Positions 51,541 through 60,224 of a DNA stretch of 64,000 nt are shown piece after piece (positions within the stretch are counted from its first letter, which is position 1; each line of letters starts with the position of its first letter). The position numbers and the translations under genes are program-made. Below the pieces are notes generated by a model that saw only the letters and a list, made by a program, of their open reading frames with translations, did no database searches and was not told the origin of the DNA. Source of the DNA: Actinopolymorpha singaporensis (GTDB lineage: Bacteria > Actinomycetota > Actinomycetes > Propionibacteriales > Actinopolymorphaceae); NCBI RefSeq assembly GCF_900104745.1, contig NZ_LT629732.1, forward strand, positions 2,467,981-2,531,980, written 5' to 3'.

Positions 51541-52395
51541 GTGGCTGGGATGCGCGGGGGAAGGGCGACGTTCGACCGAGACGGTGCGGCGTACCCGAGT
51601 GGGCTGTACGACACCGCCCAGGTGGCCGAACCGGTCGAGCACCTGGAGGACGTGGGCGAGGCGGAACTCGAACGCTGCCGGCGGGACGGGTTTCTTCCGG
51701 TGAGCCGCGCGCTGTCCCCGGAGACGGTGCGAGATGCCGTTGCCGGCCTGGAAGACCTCGCCCGCCCGAACTCGCCGGCAGACGTGCAGTACGAGGCCTG
51801 GGCGGAGACGCTTCTGGACACGCTGACCCCTGGCCAGCGGCTCGACGTGACGCGGAAGTTCATGTCGTTCACGGCACACGAGTCCCGTCTCACCGCGATC
51901 GCGAACGATCCCGGCATCCTCGACGTGGTGGCTCGCGTGCTCGGCGGCGCCCCGCGGATGTTCCAGGACATGGCGCTGCTCAAGCCGCCCGGTGGTGGGC
52001 GGGAGAAGCCGTGGCACCAGGACAACGCCTTCTTCCACCTGGTGCCCGGTACCCCGATCGTCGGCGTGTGGGTCGCGCTGGACGCGGCCACCGAGGACAA
52101 CGGCTGCATGCGCGTCATCCGCGGCTCACACCGCGACGGCCCCGTACGCCACGTCCACCTGCGTGATCTGCAGATCTGCGACGGGAACGTGCCGATCGAC
52201 CGCGGCGTGGCCGTGCCGCTCCCGCCCGGTGGCCTGATGTTCTTCGACGGCCTGCTGCAGCACGGGACGCCGAGCAACGACACGACGACGCGGCGGCGGG
52301 CGCTGCAGTTCCACTACACGGTGGACGAGGTGACCTCGACATCCGCCGAGGAGTACGCCGCGGTGTTCGGGATGGCCGACGGCGACGAGTGCTGA
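51541..52395 (+). CDS. Phytanoyl-CoA-dioxygenase (PhyH) family Fe(II)/2-oxoglutarate enzyme 2
   Basis: The 284-residue protein (GTG 51541, or ATG 51550) has HxD in KPWHQDNAFFHLV, distal His in GLLQHGTPSN and Arg in RRRALQFHYTVD, so the iron and 2-oxoglutarate sites are complete. It is divergent in sequence from the first PhyH protein, so the two likely act on different positions or substrates. It ends 14 bp before the convergent enolase gene. Confidence 0.9.
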   Translation: MAGMRGGRATFDRDGAAYPSGLYDTAQVAEPVEHLEDVGEAELERCRRDGFLPVSRALSPETVRDAVAGLEDLARPNSPADVQYEAWAETLLDTLTPGQRLDVTRKFMSFTAHESRLTAIANDPGILDVVARVLGGAPRMFQDMALLKPPGGGREKPWHQDNAFFHLVPGTPIVGVWVALDAATEDNGCMRVIRGSHRDGPVRHVHLRDLQICDGNVPIDRGVAVPLPPGGLMFFDGLLQHGTPSNDTTTRRRALQFHYTVDEVTSTSAEEYAAVFGMADGDEC

Positions 52396-52409
52396 CCTGA
52401 TCCCAGGAT

Positions 52410-53585
52410 CTACGGGGCGACGACGTGCGCCTCGACGAATGCCACATCGACCTCGACGCCCAGGCCGGTCCCGTCGGGCACCGCGACCGTACCGTCGTCG
52501 GCCAGTGTCAATGACTTCTTGACGACGCCGGCGCTGAGCTCACTCTGCGCGACGTTGAACTCCACCCAGCGGGCCTGGGGCAGCGTGGACAGGAAGTGCA
52601 GGCTGTAGGCATGCAGCAGGTCCGACAGCCAGGAGTGGGTGACGATCTCCACTCCGGCCGCCCTGGCGTCGGCTGCCACGATGCGCGCCACCGTGAGCCC
52701 ACCGCACCGGGACAGGTCCGGCTGCACGACGGCGATCCCGTGGTCGCGGACCAGTCGCCGTAGCTCCCAGGCCGTCGCCTGCTGCTCACCCGCCGCGAAG
52801 CGCAGATGTGGGAACTCGGCCGCCAGTACGGCGTACTCCTCGGTGCACTCCGGATGCACGATGTCCTCGACCCAGTACGGCCGGACGTCGCTCAACGTCT
52901 CCAGCATCGCCGTCGTCTCCGCCGTCGTCCGCACGCGCGGCCGTCCGCCGTCCTCGACGTACCAGCCGGGGTCGATCATCAACGCTCGGTCGGGCCCGAG
53001 CGTCTCCCGCAGCGCGACGAGGTTGTCCCGGTCCGCGCTCGGGTCGATCCCGAATCCTCCCCACCCGAACTTCATCCCGGTGAATCCGAGGTCGAGGTAT
53101 CGGCGCGCGGCCGCGGCGTTCTCCTCCGGAGTCGGCCGGAACAGGGTGGACGCGTACGCCGGCAACCGGTCGCGCCGCCGGCCACCGAGCGCCTGCGCGA
53201 CCGACACTCCGGCAGCCTGCGCCCGAATCGACCAGAGGCAGTTGTCGACCGCCGACATGCAGTGCATGGCGACACCACGCCGCCCGTAGTAGGCGGTGGC
53301 GACGTACAACTCGTCCCAGATCGCCTCCACCTCCGTCGCGTCGCGGCCGAGAAGCTGTTCGTGGATGGTACGGAAGCCGAGCGCGCCCATCCCGCTGCCC
53401 TGCAGGACGCGTGCTGCGACCGGGCCCATGGTCTCCACGTCCGACCAGCCCTCGAGGCCCTCGTCGGTGCGAACCCGCACCACCAGCAGCCAGTCGCCCT
53501 GGTCGGTCGCCTCCGTCTCGCCCGCGTGGGCGCCGTAGGTCTGAGTTCCCCTTAGCAGGAACGGAGTGACGTCGGTGATTCTCAT
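52410..53585 (-). CDS. Enolase-superfamily (mandelate racemase/sugar-acid dehydratase) enzyme
   Basis: The 391-residue protein has a capping domain (MRITDVTPFLLRGTQ...) and a barrel with metal ligands in MIDPGW, YWVEDI and FAAGEQQ, plus a His near the end (THSWLSD). The second-strand motif is MKFGWGGFG; the second base of the usual KxK is Gly, a variant seen in some sugar-acid dehydratases. It probably dehydrates a sugar acid to a 2-keto-3-deoxy acid. It overlaps the PIG-L gene by 4 bp and is last in a six-gene operon. Confidence 0.88.
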   Translation of the reverse strand: MRITDVTPFLLRGTQTYGAHAGETEATDQGDWLLVVRVRTDEGLEGWSDVETMGPVAARVLQGSGMGALGFRTIHEQLLGRDATEVEAIWDELYVATAYYGRRGVAMHCMSAVDNCLWSIRAQAAGVSVAQALGGRRRDRLPAYASTLFRPTPEENAAAARRYLDLGFTGMKFGWGGFGIDPSADRDNLVALRETLGPDRALMIDPGWYVEDGGRPRVRTTAETTAMLETLSDVRPYWVEDIVHPECTEEYAVLAAEFPHLRFAAGEQQATAWELRRLVRDHGIAVVQPDLSRCGGLTVARIVAADARAAGVEIVTHSWLSDLLHAYSLHFLSTLPQARWVEFNVAQSELSAGVVKKSLTLADDGTVAVPDGTGLGVEVDVAFVEAHVVAP

Positions 53586-54319
53586 GCCGTGCCCGCGGGC
53601 GCCGAACGGCCGGGCAGGTCGGACGGCCAGGGGATTCGTCGTTCGGCCAGACAGGGCCGGAACCCCTCGGCGTGCGCGACCATCAGCCGGGCACCGGTGA
53701 CCCGGTCGGAGTCGGCCATCTCGTCGGCGTAGTCGTGGCCGCGAAGGCGGCGCATCACGTCCATCTGGCTGGCGTGGGCACGGATCAGTTCGGCCTTCCG
53801 TGCCACGTGGTCGGCGGTGAGTTCGACGAAGTGGGTGGCCTCGAAACCGTATCCCGCGCCGGTGTCGACGTGGTAGATCCGCGGCACGTGGTCGTTGGCC
53901 GGGACGTGTGGTTCGAAAGAGCCGAGGTTGGTCCACAACGCGGTGTCAACCACGGCTTTCGCGGTCACCACGTGGTCGGCGTTGTAGTCGTTCGTCCAGT
54001 GGGTGAAGACGACCTCGGGATCGACAGTACGCAGCGCCGCGATCAGGTCGTGCCGCAGCGGTTCGTCGTCGTACAGGAAGCCGTCCTCGCGGCCCAGGCA
54101 CAGATAGCTCGCGTCGAACGCCTTCGCCACGTGACGAATCTCGACCTCTCGCACTGCGACGGCCCGCTCGTGGGAGTCCGGCCCGGAGAACGGTAGTCCC
54201 TTGTCGCCTCCGGTGAGGGTCACGAACGCGATCTCGTGGCCTTGTTCGTGCAGCCGCAACAGCGTTCCGAGGCAGCGCATCTCGTCGTCGAGATGCGCGA
54301 ACACGCAGGCATACCTCAT
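53582..54319 (-). CDS. PIG-L/LmbE-family N-deacetylase
   Basis: The 245-residue protein has the zinc motifs of the family with a change: AHLDDE replaces AHPDDE near the N-terminus (zinc His, Asp kept), and the second motif is THWTNDYNADHV (HxxDH-like). Members remove acetyl from N-acetylglucosaminyl substrates. In this operon it would deacetylate an amino-sugar intermediate released by the GH39-like enzyme. ATG 54319 overlaps the SDR stop. Confidence 0.88.
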   Translation of the reverse strand: MRYACVFAHLDDEMRCLGTLLRLHEQGHEIAFVTLTGGDKGLPFSGPDSHERAVAVREVEIRHVAKAFDASYLCLGREDGFLYDDEPLRHDLIAALRTVDPEVVFTHWTNDYNADHVVTAKAVVDTALWTNLGSFEPHVPANDHVPRIYHVDTGAGYGFEATHFVELTADHVARKAELIRAHASQMDVMRRLRGHDYADEMADSDRVTGARLMVAHAEGFRPCLAERRIPWPSDLPGRSAPAGTA

Positions 54320-55125
54320 GACTGGTCTCCCTCTGGCAGTCTGGCGAGCGAGACGGACAACGCGCCGTCCACGGTCAGAAACGACCCGGAGATGTAGCCG
54401 GCGGCGGGCGAGGACAGGAACGCCACGGCCGCAGCGACCTGGCCGACGTCGCCCATCGCGCCGAACGGCAACGCTTTGCCGGCCCGGGCGAGGTGTTCCT
54501 CGCCGTACAGAGCGACCTCGCCCGGGGTGGCGACCCAGCCAGGTACGACCGCGTTCACCCGGATCCGCCGGTCGGCCCACTCGTGCGCGAGCGTACGCAC
54601 CACCTGGCCGAGCGCACCGTGCGCGGCGTTGTAGCCGAGGCAGCGGGCGAACGCGTGCTTCTCGTGCAGGGAACCGATCACGGTGAACGCCGCACCCGGT
54701 GGAGGCGGGGTGGGAGCTACCGCGAGGGCACGGAACAGTGCGAACGCCGCGAGCGGGCCGATGGCGAAGCTCAGCCGAACCGAGTCCAGGCTGAGGTCGA
54801 GGGCGGGAACGTGTTCCTCGTGGGCGAGGGCGTGCACGGCCGAGCGGACCAGCCCGGCCGCCGCCGCGACCGCTGCGACGTGTTCGCCGAACGCCGGTTC
54901 CGCGGCGTCGGCCGCGAGCGGCACCGCCGAGCCGCCGGCCTGCTCGATCGCGGCGACGGTCTCCTGCGCGCGGTCGGGGTCGCGGTCGACGCAGATCACC
55001 GTGTCGTGGGACCCGGCGAGGGCGCGGGCGCAGGCGCCACCGATACCGCCGCCCGCTCCGGTGACCACCGCGACGGTCGGGCTGTCACCGGTCGGGGCAC
55101 CGCCCGACGACGGCGACTCAGCCAT
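54316..55125 (-). CDS. SDR-family protein with His in place of the catalytic Lys
   Basis: The 269-residue protein has a normal nucleotide motif (VVTGAGGGIGGACARAL) and C-terminal ISGSFLTVDGA. The catalytic region reads S152-L...Y165-N-A-A-H169, so the Lys of YxxxK is His, and the NNAG motif is absent. Such changes usually lower or alter dehydrogenase activity; a different proton relay or a non-catalytic role is possible. Codon use and frame are normal. It lies between the deacetylase and aldolase-like genes, where an oxidation step would be expected. Confidence 0.85.
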   Translation of the reverse strand: MAESPSSGGAPTGDSPTVAVVTGAGGGIGGACARALAGSHDTVICVDRDPDRAQETVAAIEQAGGSAVPLAADAAEPAFGEHVAAVAAAAGLVRSAVHALAHEEHVPALDLSLDSVRLSFAIGPLAAFALFRALAVAPTPPPPGAAFTVIGSLHEKHAFARCLGYNAAHGALGQVVRTLAHEWADRRIRVNAVVPGWVATPGEVALYGEEHLARAGKALPFGAMGDVGQVAAAVAFLSSPAAGYISGSFLTVDGALSVSLARLPEGDQS

Positions 55126-56026
55126 GGTCGACCGCCGCGCGCAGCAGGTCCACCAGCCGGTCGATCTCGGCGTACATGCGTTCGTCGACTCCACCGGCGA
55201 CCGGTCCCCGCACCGCCGCGCTGCGGAAGACTCCCTGTCGCACCAGCAGGTACTTCTCGATGGCGACGAAGCTGTCAAGGCTGGTCTGCAGCGACACGAT
55301 CTGGGTCAGCGGCCCGGCGATGCGGTAGGCCCGGTCGTGGTCCCCGGCGCTGAGAGCCCGCCACAGCGGGACCAGTGCCCACACCAGGTCACCGGCCGGC
55401 ATGGTGCCGATCGCTCCACGACGGAAGCTGTCGACGAGATACATGCCGCCGTTTCCCTCCAGGACGCGTGCCTTCCCCCCGGTCGCGTCCAGCAGTTGGG
55501 TCAGCTTGGGCCCGATCGGATGGGCCTCCGGTTTGAACAGCACCCGGTCCGGGAGTTCGGCGTGCAGCCTGGCCTGCAGGTCGATCGACAGCGCTGACCC
55601 GACGTACCCGCTGGCGTCCTGAACGATCACCGGCACCTGCGCGGCGTCGGCGATCGCGAGGAAGTAGTCGAACAGTTCCCGGTCACCCGCCCGGCTCAGC
55701 GCGGGCGGCGTGGCCATCACCGCGTCCGCGCCGACTGCGGCCGCGTGCCGCGCGTGTCGTACGGCGGTGTGGGTGGACTCCGCACCCACGCTGACCACGG
55801 CGGACCCCCGCCCGGACGCCGCGCCACACAGCAGCGTCGCGAGTTCGTCCCGCTCGTTCGTGGACAGCCGGAGCACCTCCGACACCATCCCGATCGCCAC
55901 ACCGTCCGCGCCGTTGCCGAACAGCCACTCCACCTGGCGTACGAACGTGGCGCTGTCAATACCGCCTTGCTCGTCGAACGGCGTCTGCACCACACACACG
56001 ACTCCGCTCACCTCGGCCCCGGTCAT
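55118..56026 (-). CDS. Dihydrodipicolinate synthase/N-acetylneuraminate lyase (DapA) superfamily aldolase
   Basis: From ATG 56026 the 302-residue TIM barrel has a Schiff-base-type Lys in VLFKPEAHPIGP, GVVCVVQTPFDEQG at strand 1 and a long helical C-terminus. In a sugar operon the likely reaction is cleavage or dehydration of a 2-keto-3-deoxy acid giving pyruvate or a semialdehyde. The canonical TT and Tyr residues of DapA are not in their usual form (the first pair reads VV/QT), so its substrate differs. Start and stop overlap both neighbours. Confidence 0.85.
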   Translation of the reverse strand: MTGAEVSGVVCVVQTPFDEQGGIDSATFVRQVEWLFGNGADGVAIGMVSEVLRLSTNERDELATLLCGAASGRGSAVVSVGAESTHTAVRHARHAAAVGADAVMATPPALSRAGDRELFDYFLAIADAAQVPVIVQDASGYVGSALSIDLQARLHAELPDRVLFKPEAHPIGPKLTQLLDATGGKARVLEGNGGMYLVDSFRRGAIGTMPAGDLVWALVPLWRALSAGDHDRAYRIAGPLTQIVSLQTSLDSFVAIEKYLLVRQGVFRSAAVRGPVAGGVDERMYAEIDRLVDLLRAAVDHG

Positions 56027-56412
56027 GAGGCGACCGTCCTCTCCGGCGCCGCCGCGCCGTCCCTGGGAACGCCCAACCCGAGCAGGGCAAGGGAGTCCCG
56101 CTGACAGATCCGGTCCACGTCGTCGTCGGTGATCTCGGCCGGGCCGAGCCCGCGGCACAGCGCGGCCGCCTTGCGAAGCCCGGCGGCCGCGACGTAGTCG
56201 TTGGGGACGACCACACCGACCGGCTCGCCGTCGAACGCCAGCACGACGGAGGTGCCGGCCGCCTCCCCGGCGAGCCGGTGCTCTTCCGGGGTCACGTCCC
56301 AGCTGACCTCGCCCCAGGCCCGGAGCTCGTCGCGGGCAAGCGGATCGCACACGTGCGTGCCGTGCTGACCGAGACGGGTGTATACGTCGACGGCCACTTG
56401 CGCCTGCGTCAT
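56023..56412 (-). CDS. Small conserved protein of unknown function in sugar operon
   Basis: The 129-residue protein starts immediately after the GH39-like stop (TAGATG) and overlaps the aldolase start by 4 bp, so it belongs to the operon. It is acidic, with a mixed alpha/beta pattern (VVLAFDGEPVGVVVPNDYVAAAGLRKA) and ends in a helix plus a disordered tail. I see no catalytic motif and do not recognise it. It may be an accessory subunit. Confidence 0.7.
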   Translation of the reverse strand: MTQAQVAVDVYTRLGQHGTHVCDPLARDELRAWGEVSWDVTPEEHRLAGEAAGTSVVLAFDGEPVGVVVPNDYVAAAGLRKAAALCRGLGPAEITDDDVDRICQRDSLALLGLGVPRDGAAAPERTVAS

Positions 56413-57819
56413 CTACCGGATCCCGTCTCGTTCGGACAGCGTGGCGAACGCCACGGTGTGCGCCGGCAGGAGAATCTGGTGCTCGAACGCCTCGGCGGTG
56501 ACGACGACCCGTTCCTCCAGCGGGTGCTGGGTGAGCGTGCCGGCACACCAGCGCCGTGCCTCGTCGATCCGGTGGACAGTCAGCAGCTTGGCGCCCGGCG
56601 TCAGCCCGGCGTACCGCAACGTGAGGATCCGGTCCCGGCAGGCCGGCCGGGAGAGGCTGGTGTTCGACACCAGCACCGACACCGTCCCTGGCCCGCTGGC
56701 GGCATAGGCGTGCAGGTCCGCGTGCGAGGTCTCGGACGCCACCTTGGTGTCGCCGAGCCTGCCCAGCAGCTGGTAGAGGAAGTACTGCGGACGCACCTGT
56801 CCGCGTTCACCGAACAGGCCGAACCGGTGCGGCACCTCGTTCCAGTGCCGCATCATGTGCGCGACACCCTCCGGGGAGAAGAACGGCGAGAACTCCTGTG
56901 GATCACACGCCTGGTCCCAGAGGTGGTAGTAGAACGACCAGGCCGGTCCCGCCTCGTCCATCGCGAGGACCGACGCCGCCACCAGAGCTGCCCGGCGTGG
57001 GTCGTCGGCCTGGTCGGCGACCGAGACGGCCTCGAACGACGTACTCCACTCGGTGACCATCAGCTCCGGCACCGGTTCGGGGAACCCCGCCACCAGCCGC
57101 ATTCCCTCGGTCACGCCCGCGGCGTGCCGTGTCCAGTCGTCGGCATAGAGGTGCCAGGAGACGAAGTCGAGCGGAATGTCGTTGTCGCGGCAGTGCTTGA
57201 CGAAGCCCGGCAGCGGTTCGTTCGTCACCCAGCACGCTGCCGTGCCGCCGACCTTGACGTGCGGTGCGGCCGCGCGGATTGCCGGCGCGGTCAGGTCGTA
57301 GAACCTCGCGTAGTCGTCCGGGTCGGGGATGAGGTACGGCGACCCGCCGTCCTCACCGATGTCGGTCTCGTTGCCGATCTCCCAGTGGGTGACGAGGTTT
57401 CGCTCGACGGAGTAGCGGCGTACCAACGCGGTGACGACCCGCTGCCACTCGGCCACGTCGTTCGGCATCCACGCCGCGTGGTCGATCCGGTCGTCGTGGT
57501 CGAACAGCGGGCCGGGCTTGAGGCAGATCGCCGCGACCAGCTTCGCCCCGGTGGCGGCGAGGGAGTCCAGGTAGGGATCCAGCCGGCTCCAGTCGAAACG
57601 CCCGTGCTCGGGATAGATGTCGAAGAACTGCTGGACGAAGATCCGCACCAGCCGCGGTCGTAAGGTTGCCGCGCCTTCGACCACGCGGGGAGGCAACGGT
57701 GAGGAGTTGATGCCGCCCACCCCGACGGTGTGCCGCCACAGCTCGACCGGGCCGCGTTGCTCGCGGACGTCGACGTGCACGGTCTCCCGGTCGAACAGGG
57801 CGAAGTCAGGTACCGGCAT
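56413..57819 (-). CDS. GH39-like glycoside hydrolase
   Basis: The 468-residue protein (GGAGGA before ATG 57819) is a TIM barrel with the acid/base NE pair in HWEIGNETD and a probable nucleophile Glu in LMVTEWSTSFE. A C-terminal beta domain follows (~380-468). This resembles GH39 beta-xylosidases/iduronidases and related clan-A enzymes. No signal peptide, so it acts on imported oligosaccharide. It opens a six-gene operon, behind a GAACC-gga-GGTTC dyad. Confidence 0.88.
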   Translation of the reverse strand: MPVPDFALFDRETVHVDVREQRGPVELWRHTVGVGGINSSPLPPRVVEGAATLRPRLVRIFVQQFFDIYPEHGRFDWSRLDPYLDSLAATGAKLVAAICLKPGPLFDHDDRIDHAAWMPNDVAEWQRVVTALVRRYSVERNLVTHWEIGNETDIGEDGGSPYLIPDPDDYARFYDLTAPAIRAAAPHVKVGGTAACWVTNEPLPGFVKHCRDNDIPLDFVSWHLYADDWTRHAAGVTEGMRLVAGFPEPVPELMVTEWSTSFEAVSVADQADDPRRAALVAASVLAMDEAGPAWSFYYHLWDQACDPQEFSPFFSPEGVAHMMRHWNEVPHRFGLFGERGQVRPQYFLYQLLGRLGDTKVASETSHADLHAYAASGPGTVSVLVSNTSLSRPACRDRILTLRYAGLTPGAKLLTVHRIDEARRWCAGTLTQHPLEERVVVTAEAFEHQILLPAHTVAFATLSERDGIR

Positions 57820-57875
57820 CGTGTCCTCCGACGTGGCTGGGACGCCTGCTCGGCGATTGTGCCGAGATTCTGCTG

Positions 57876-57888
57876 GAACCGGAGGTTC
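57876..57888. promoter_or_regulatory. GAACC-gga-GGTTC dyad upstream of GH39 operon
   Basis: Perfect 5-bp arms lie 57 bp before the GH39-like start. The left half reads TGGAACC, similar to the GTGGAAC arms at 13443 and 4349, but the spacing differs. It may be an operator of this operon; which regulator binds is unknown, as none is adjacent. Confidence 0.4.
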
Positions 57889-58008
57889 TGGGTGGTGATG
57901 TCCCGGTCGTTGTCTTCAATCGGTCGGCCGGAACGCCTGCCGAACGGTGCATATGCCGCACCGGGTCCATGGCCGGCCATGGCCTCAGGAGTGGATCGGG
58001 CGCCGCTG

Positions 58009-58025
58009 ATATCCGCATTGGCGAC
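58009..58025. promoter_or_regulatory. Copy of the PBP-upstream element ATATCC-N2-ATTGGCG-N-C
   Basis: ATATCCGCATTGGCGAC at 58009-58025 matches the element at 15427-15443 in 14 of 17 positions. Both lie exactly 55 nt before the GTG that encodes VTEW in the two PBP paralogues. No LysR gene is nearby here, so a regulator acting in trans is likely. Confidence 0.65.
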
Positions 58026-58063
58026 CAGCCGATTGATTTGCTTTCATCTTCAGCGTGGATCAC

Positions 58064-59773
58064 GTGACGGAATGGGACTCGGCGCGACACCGCGTACGGC
58101 GGTTCCGGGCCATCGTGGGGGTCGTCGCCATATCGTTGGTGATTTTCGGGGGAGTGGCCGGCGCCGTGCTGCTGCTCAACACCCCCGGCCGAACGGTCGA
58201 GCGGGCGGAGGAGGCGAAGCAGCAGGCGGCGAAGGAGTCGGTGGCCCGCGCCGAGCGGCGCATGAAGACCTTCACCAGCGCCTGGGAACGCGGCAAATGG
58301 GACGTCGCGGGGCAGTACACCGACAGTCCGGGCAGCGCGGCCTCACTCCTCGCCTCCATGCACCGCAACCTCGCGCCGAGACCGTTCTCGATCGAGGTCG
58401 GACGGCCGACTGCGAGCAGTAGCACCAGGAGTGAGCGGAAGAGCGGCGCCAAGGCCTACGTCGTGCCGTTCACCGTACGGATGAAGGTGCCGCGCGTCGG
58501 CACCTACACCTACGAGTCGAAGGCGCGCATCGTCCAGACCGCGGCCAGGGACGTGGTTCATTTCGAGCCGTCGATGGTCCACCCCGCGCTGAAGGTGGGG
58601 CAGACGCTGGCCGTGGCGAGGATGTCCACCCGCGGATCGATCCTCGACCGTACGGGTGACGTGCTCGCCGCGGCCACGCTCGTCGGCGAGGTCGACGCGA
58701 ACGGCAGGGGAACCTCCGGACTGGAGAAGCGCTACGACAAGCAGCTCACCGGGTCCGGTTCCGGGTCGGCGTACCTGATCGCGATCACCGACCGGGAGAC
58801 CGGACGCGCGGTGAGGCCGCTGCGCACCCCTGACGCGAAGCTGGGCAAGGACGTGCACACCACGATCGACCCGGACGTGCAGCGTGCAGCGGCCAACGCG
58901 CTCGGAGGGGTCACCACCCCGGCGGCGCTCGTCGCGCTCAAGCCGTCCACCGGAGACATCCTGGCCGTCGCGAACGAGCCGGCTGGGTACAACCGCGCGT
59001 TCATCGGGGAGTACCCGCCGGGTTCCACGTTCAAGGTGATCACGTCCGCCGCTCTGCTCAGGGCCGGGCTGAGCCCCTCCGATGTTCTGGAATGCCCCAG
59101 ATACGAGTGGGTGTACGGGTGGCGCTTCACCAACCAGAACGAGTTCGTGCTGCCCGAGGGGTCGACGTTCCGGGACGCGTTCGCCCACTCCTGCAACACG
59201 GCGTTCGTGGGAGCCAGGGACAAGCTCGACGACCGCGCACTCGCCAGGACGGCTGCGGCCTTCGGGATCGGCGGCGTATGGGACACCGGCGCGTCCACGT
59301 ACGACGGTTCTGTGCCGGTGAACACCGACGTCCTCGACCGGTCGGCGGCGATGATCGGCCAGGGGCGCGACCTCGCGTCTCCGCTGGTGATGGCGTCGGT
59401 CGCGGGCACGGTGAAGAACGGCAAGTTCGTCCAGCCGAGACTGGTGCCCGAGGCGGTCCGCCACCCCTACCAGGCGCCGGAGTCCCTCGACCCGAACGTC
59501 GTCACCGACCTCCGGTCGATGATGCGCTCGGTGGTCACCGACGGAGCCGGTGAGGCGCTGCGCGGCCTGCCCGGCCGGCCGCACGCCAAGACCGGTACGG
59601 CGGAGTACGGCAACGCCTCGCCGCGGAGGACCCATGCGTGGATGATCGGCTACCAGGAGGACAGCGACCTCGCGTGGGCGGTGCTCCTCGAGGACGGTGG
59701 GTCCGGGGGCTCCGACGCGGGGCCGGTCGCGGCGGCGTTCCTGAAGAACCTCACCGGCAAGGGACCCTCCTGA
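58064..59773 (+). CDS. MecA-like (class B-type) penicillin-binding protein, copy 2
   Basis: The product (569 residues from GTG 58064; a GTG at 58055 is possible) closely matches the PBP at 15482 over its whole length, including N-terminal VTEW, a membrane helix, an NTF2-like MecA_N-type domain and the transpeptidase motifs S321-T-F-K, S376-C-N and K509-T-G. Differences cluster in the N-terminal domain. A low-affinity transpeptidase is inferred. It lies alone, transcribed divergently from the GH39 operon, but keeps the shared upstream element. Confidence 0.9.
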   Translation: MTEWDSARHRVRRFRAIVGVVAISLVIFGGVAGAVLLLNTPGRTVERAEEAKQQAAKESVARAERRMKTFTSAWERGKWDVAGQYTDSPGSAASLLASMHRNLAPRPFSIEVGRPTASSSTRSERKSGAKAYVVPFTVRMKVPRVGTYTYESKARIVQTAARDVVHFEPSMVHPALKVGQTLAVARMSTRGSILDRTGDVLAAATLVGEVDANGRGTSGLEKRYDKQLTGSGSGSAYLIAITDRETGRAVRPLRTPDAKLGKDVHTTIDPDVQRAAANALGGVTTPAALVALKPSTGDILAVANEPAGYNRAFIGEYPPGSTFKVITSAALLRAGLSPSDVLECPRYEWVYGWRFTNQNEFVLPEGSTFRDAFAHSCNTAFVGARDKLDDRALARTAAAFGIGGVWDTGASTYDGSVPVNTDVLDRSAAMIGQGRDLASPLVMASVAGTVKNGKFVQPRLVPEAVRHPYQAPESLDPNVVTDLRSMMRSVVTDGAGEALRGLPGRPHAKTGTAEYGNASPRRTHAWMIGYQEDSDLAWAVLLEDGGSGGSDAGPVAAAFLKNLTGKGPS

Positions 59774-59828
59774 CCGGCGCGGCATCGGCGTCGCACGTGG
59801 CCGGGGACTGTTGGGCTGCTGGTCGCGG

Positions 59829-60149
59829 CTACGTCCGCGACGGTGGCCTGTCCGCCCGCCCGGCCGCGTCCCCGAGGTCGTCGTCCGTCACCTCCGCGTC
59901 CGCCTCGGCGTAGGTGCCGGGCGGGGATTGCTCGCCGGTCTCCTCGGCGTCCTCGGCGTCCCCGGCGTTTTCGGCGTTCTCGGCATGGCCGGCCTCCAGC
60001 GGGAGGTCCTTGCCCGGCTCGTGCCCGCCTGGTTCGGGGTCACGCCACTCGTGGGCGCGGGTGGCCCGGTTTGCGGTTTCCATCGCCTTCGCGTCGGCCT
60101 TGAGGTCGTCGTCCACCCGAGGGCTGTGCCGGTCGCTGCCGCGCTGCAT
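59829..60149 (-). CDS. Small acidic conserved actinobacterial protein
   Basis: From ATG 60149 (MQRGSDRHSPRVDDDLKADAK) the 106-residue protein is very acidic and Ala/Glu/Asp-rich in its second half, suggesting disorder. The opening RGSD(R/K)HSPR...LK and EWRDPEP pattern occurs in small actinobacterial proteins of unknown role. Good codon bias supports a real gene. Confidence 0.6.
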   Translation of the reverse strand: MQRGSDRHSPRVDDDLKADAKAMETANRATRAHEWRDPEPGGHEPGKDLPLEAGHAENAENAGDAEDAEETGEQSPPGTYAEADAEVTDDDLGDAAGRADRPPSRT

Positions 60150-60224
60150 GGCGCACCTCCTGTGCAACTGTCCTCGAGGCGTAAGGGGCGGGTCTTCCCC
60201 TCTCCGTCCACGGTATGCATGGGT

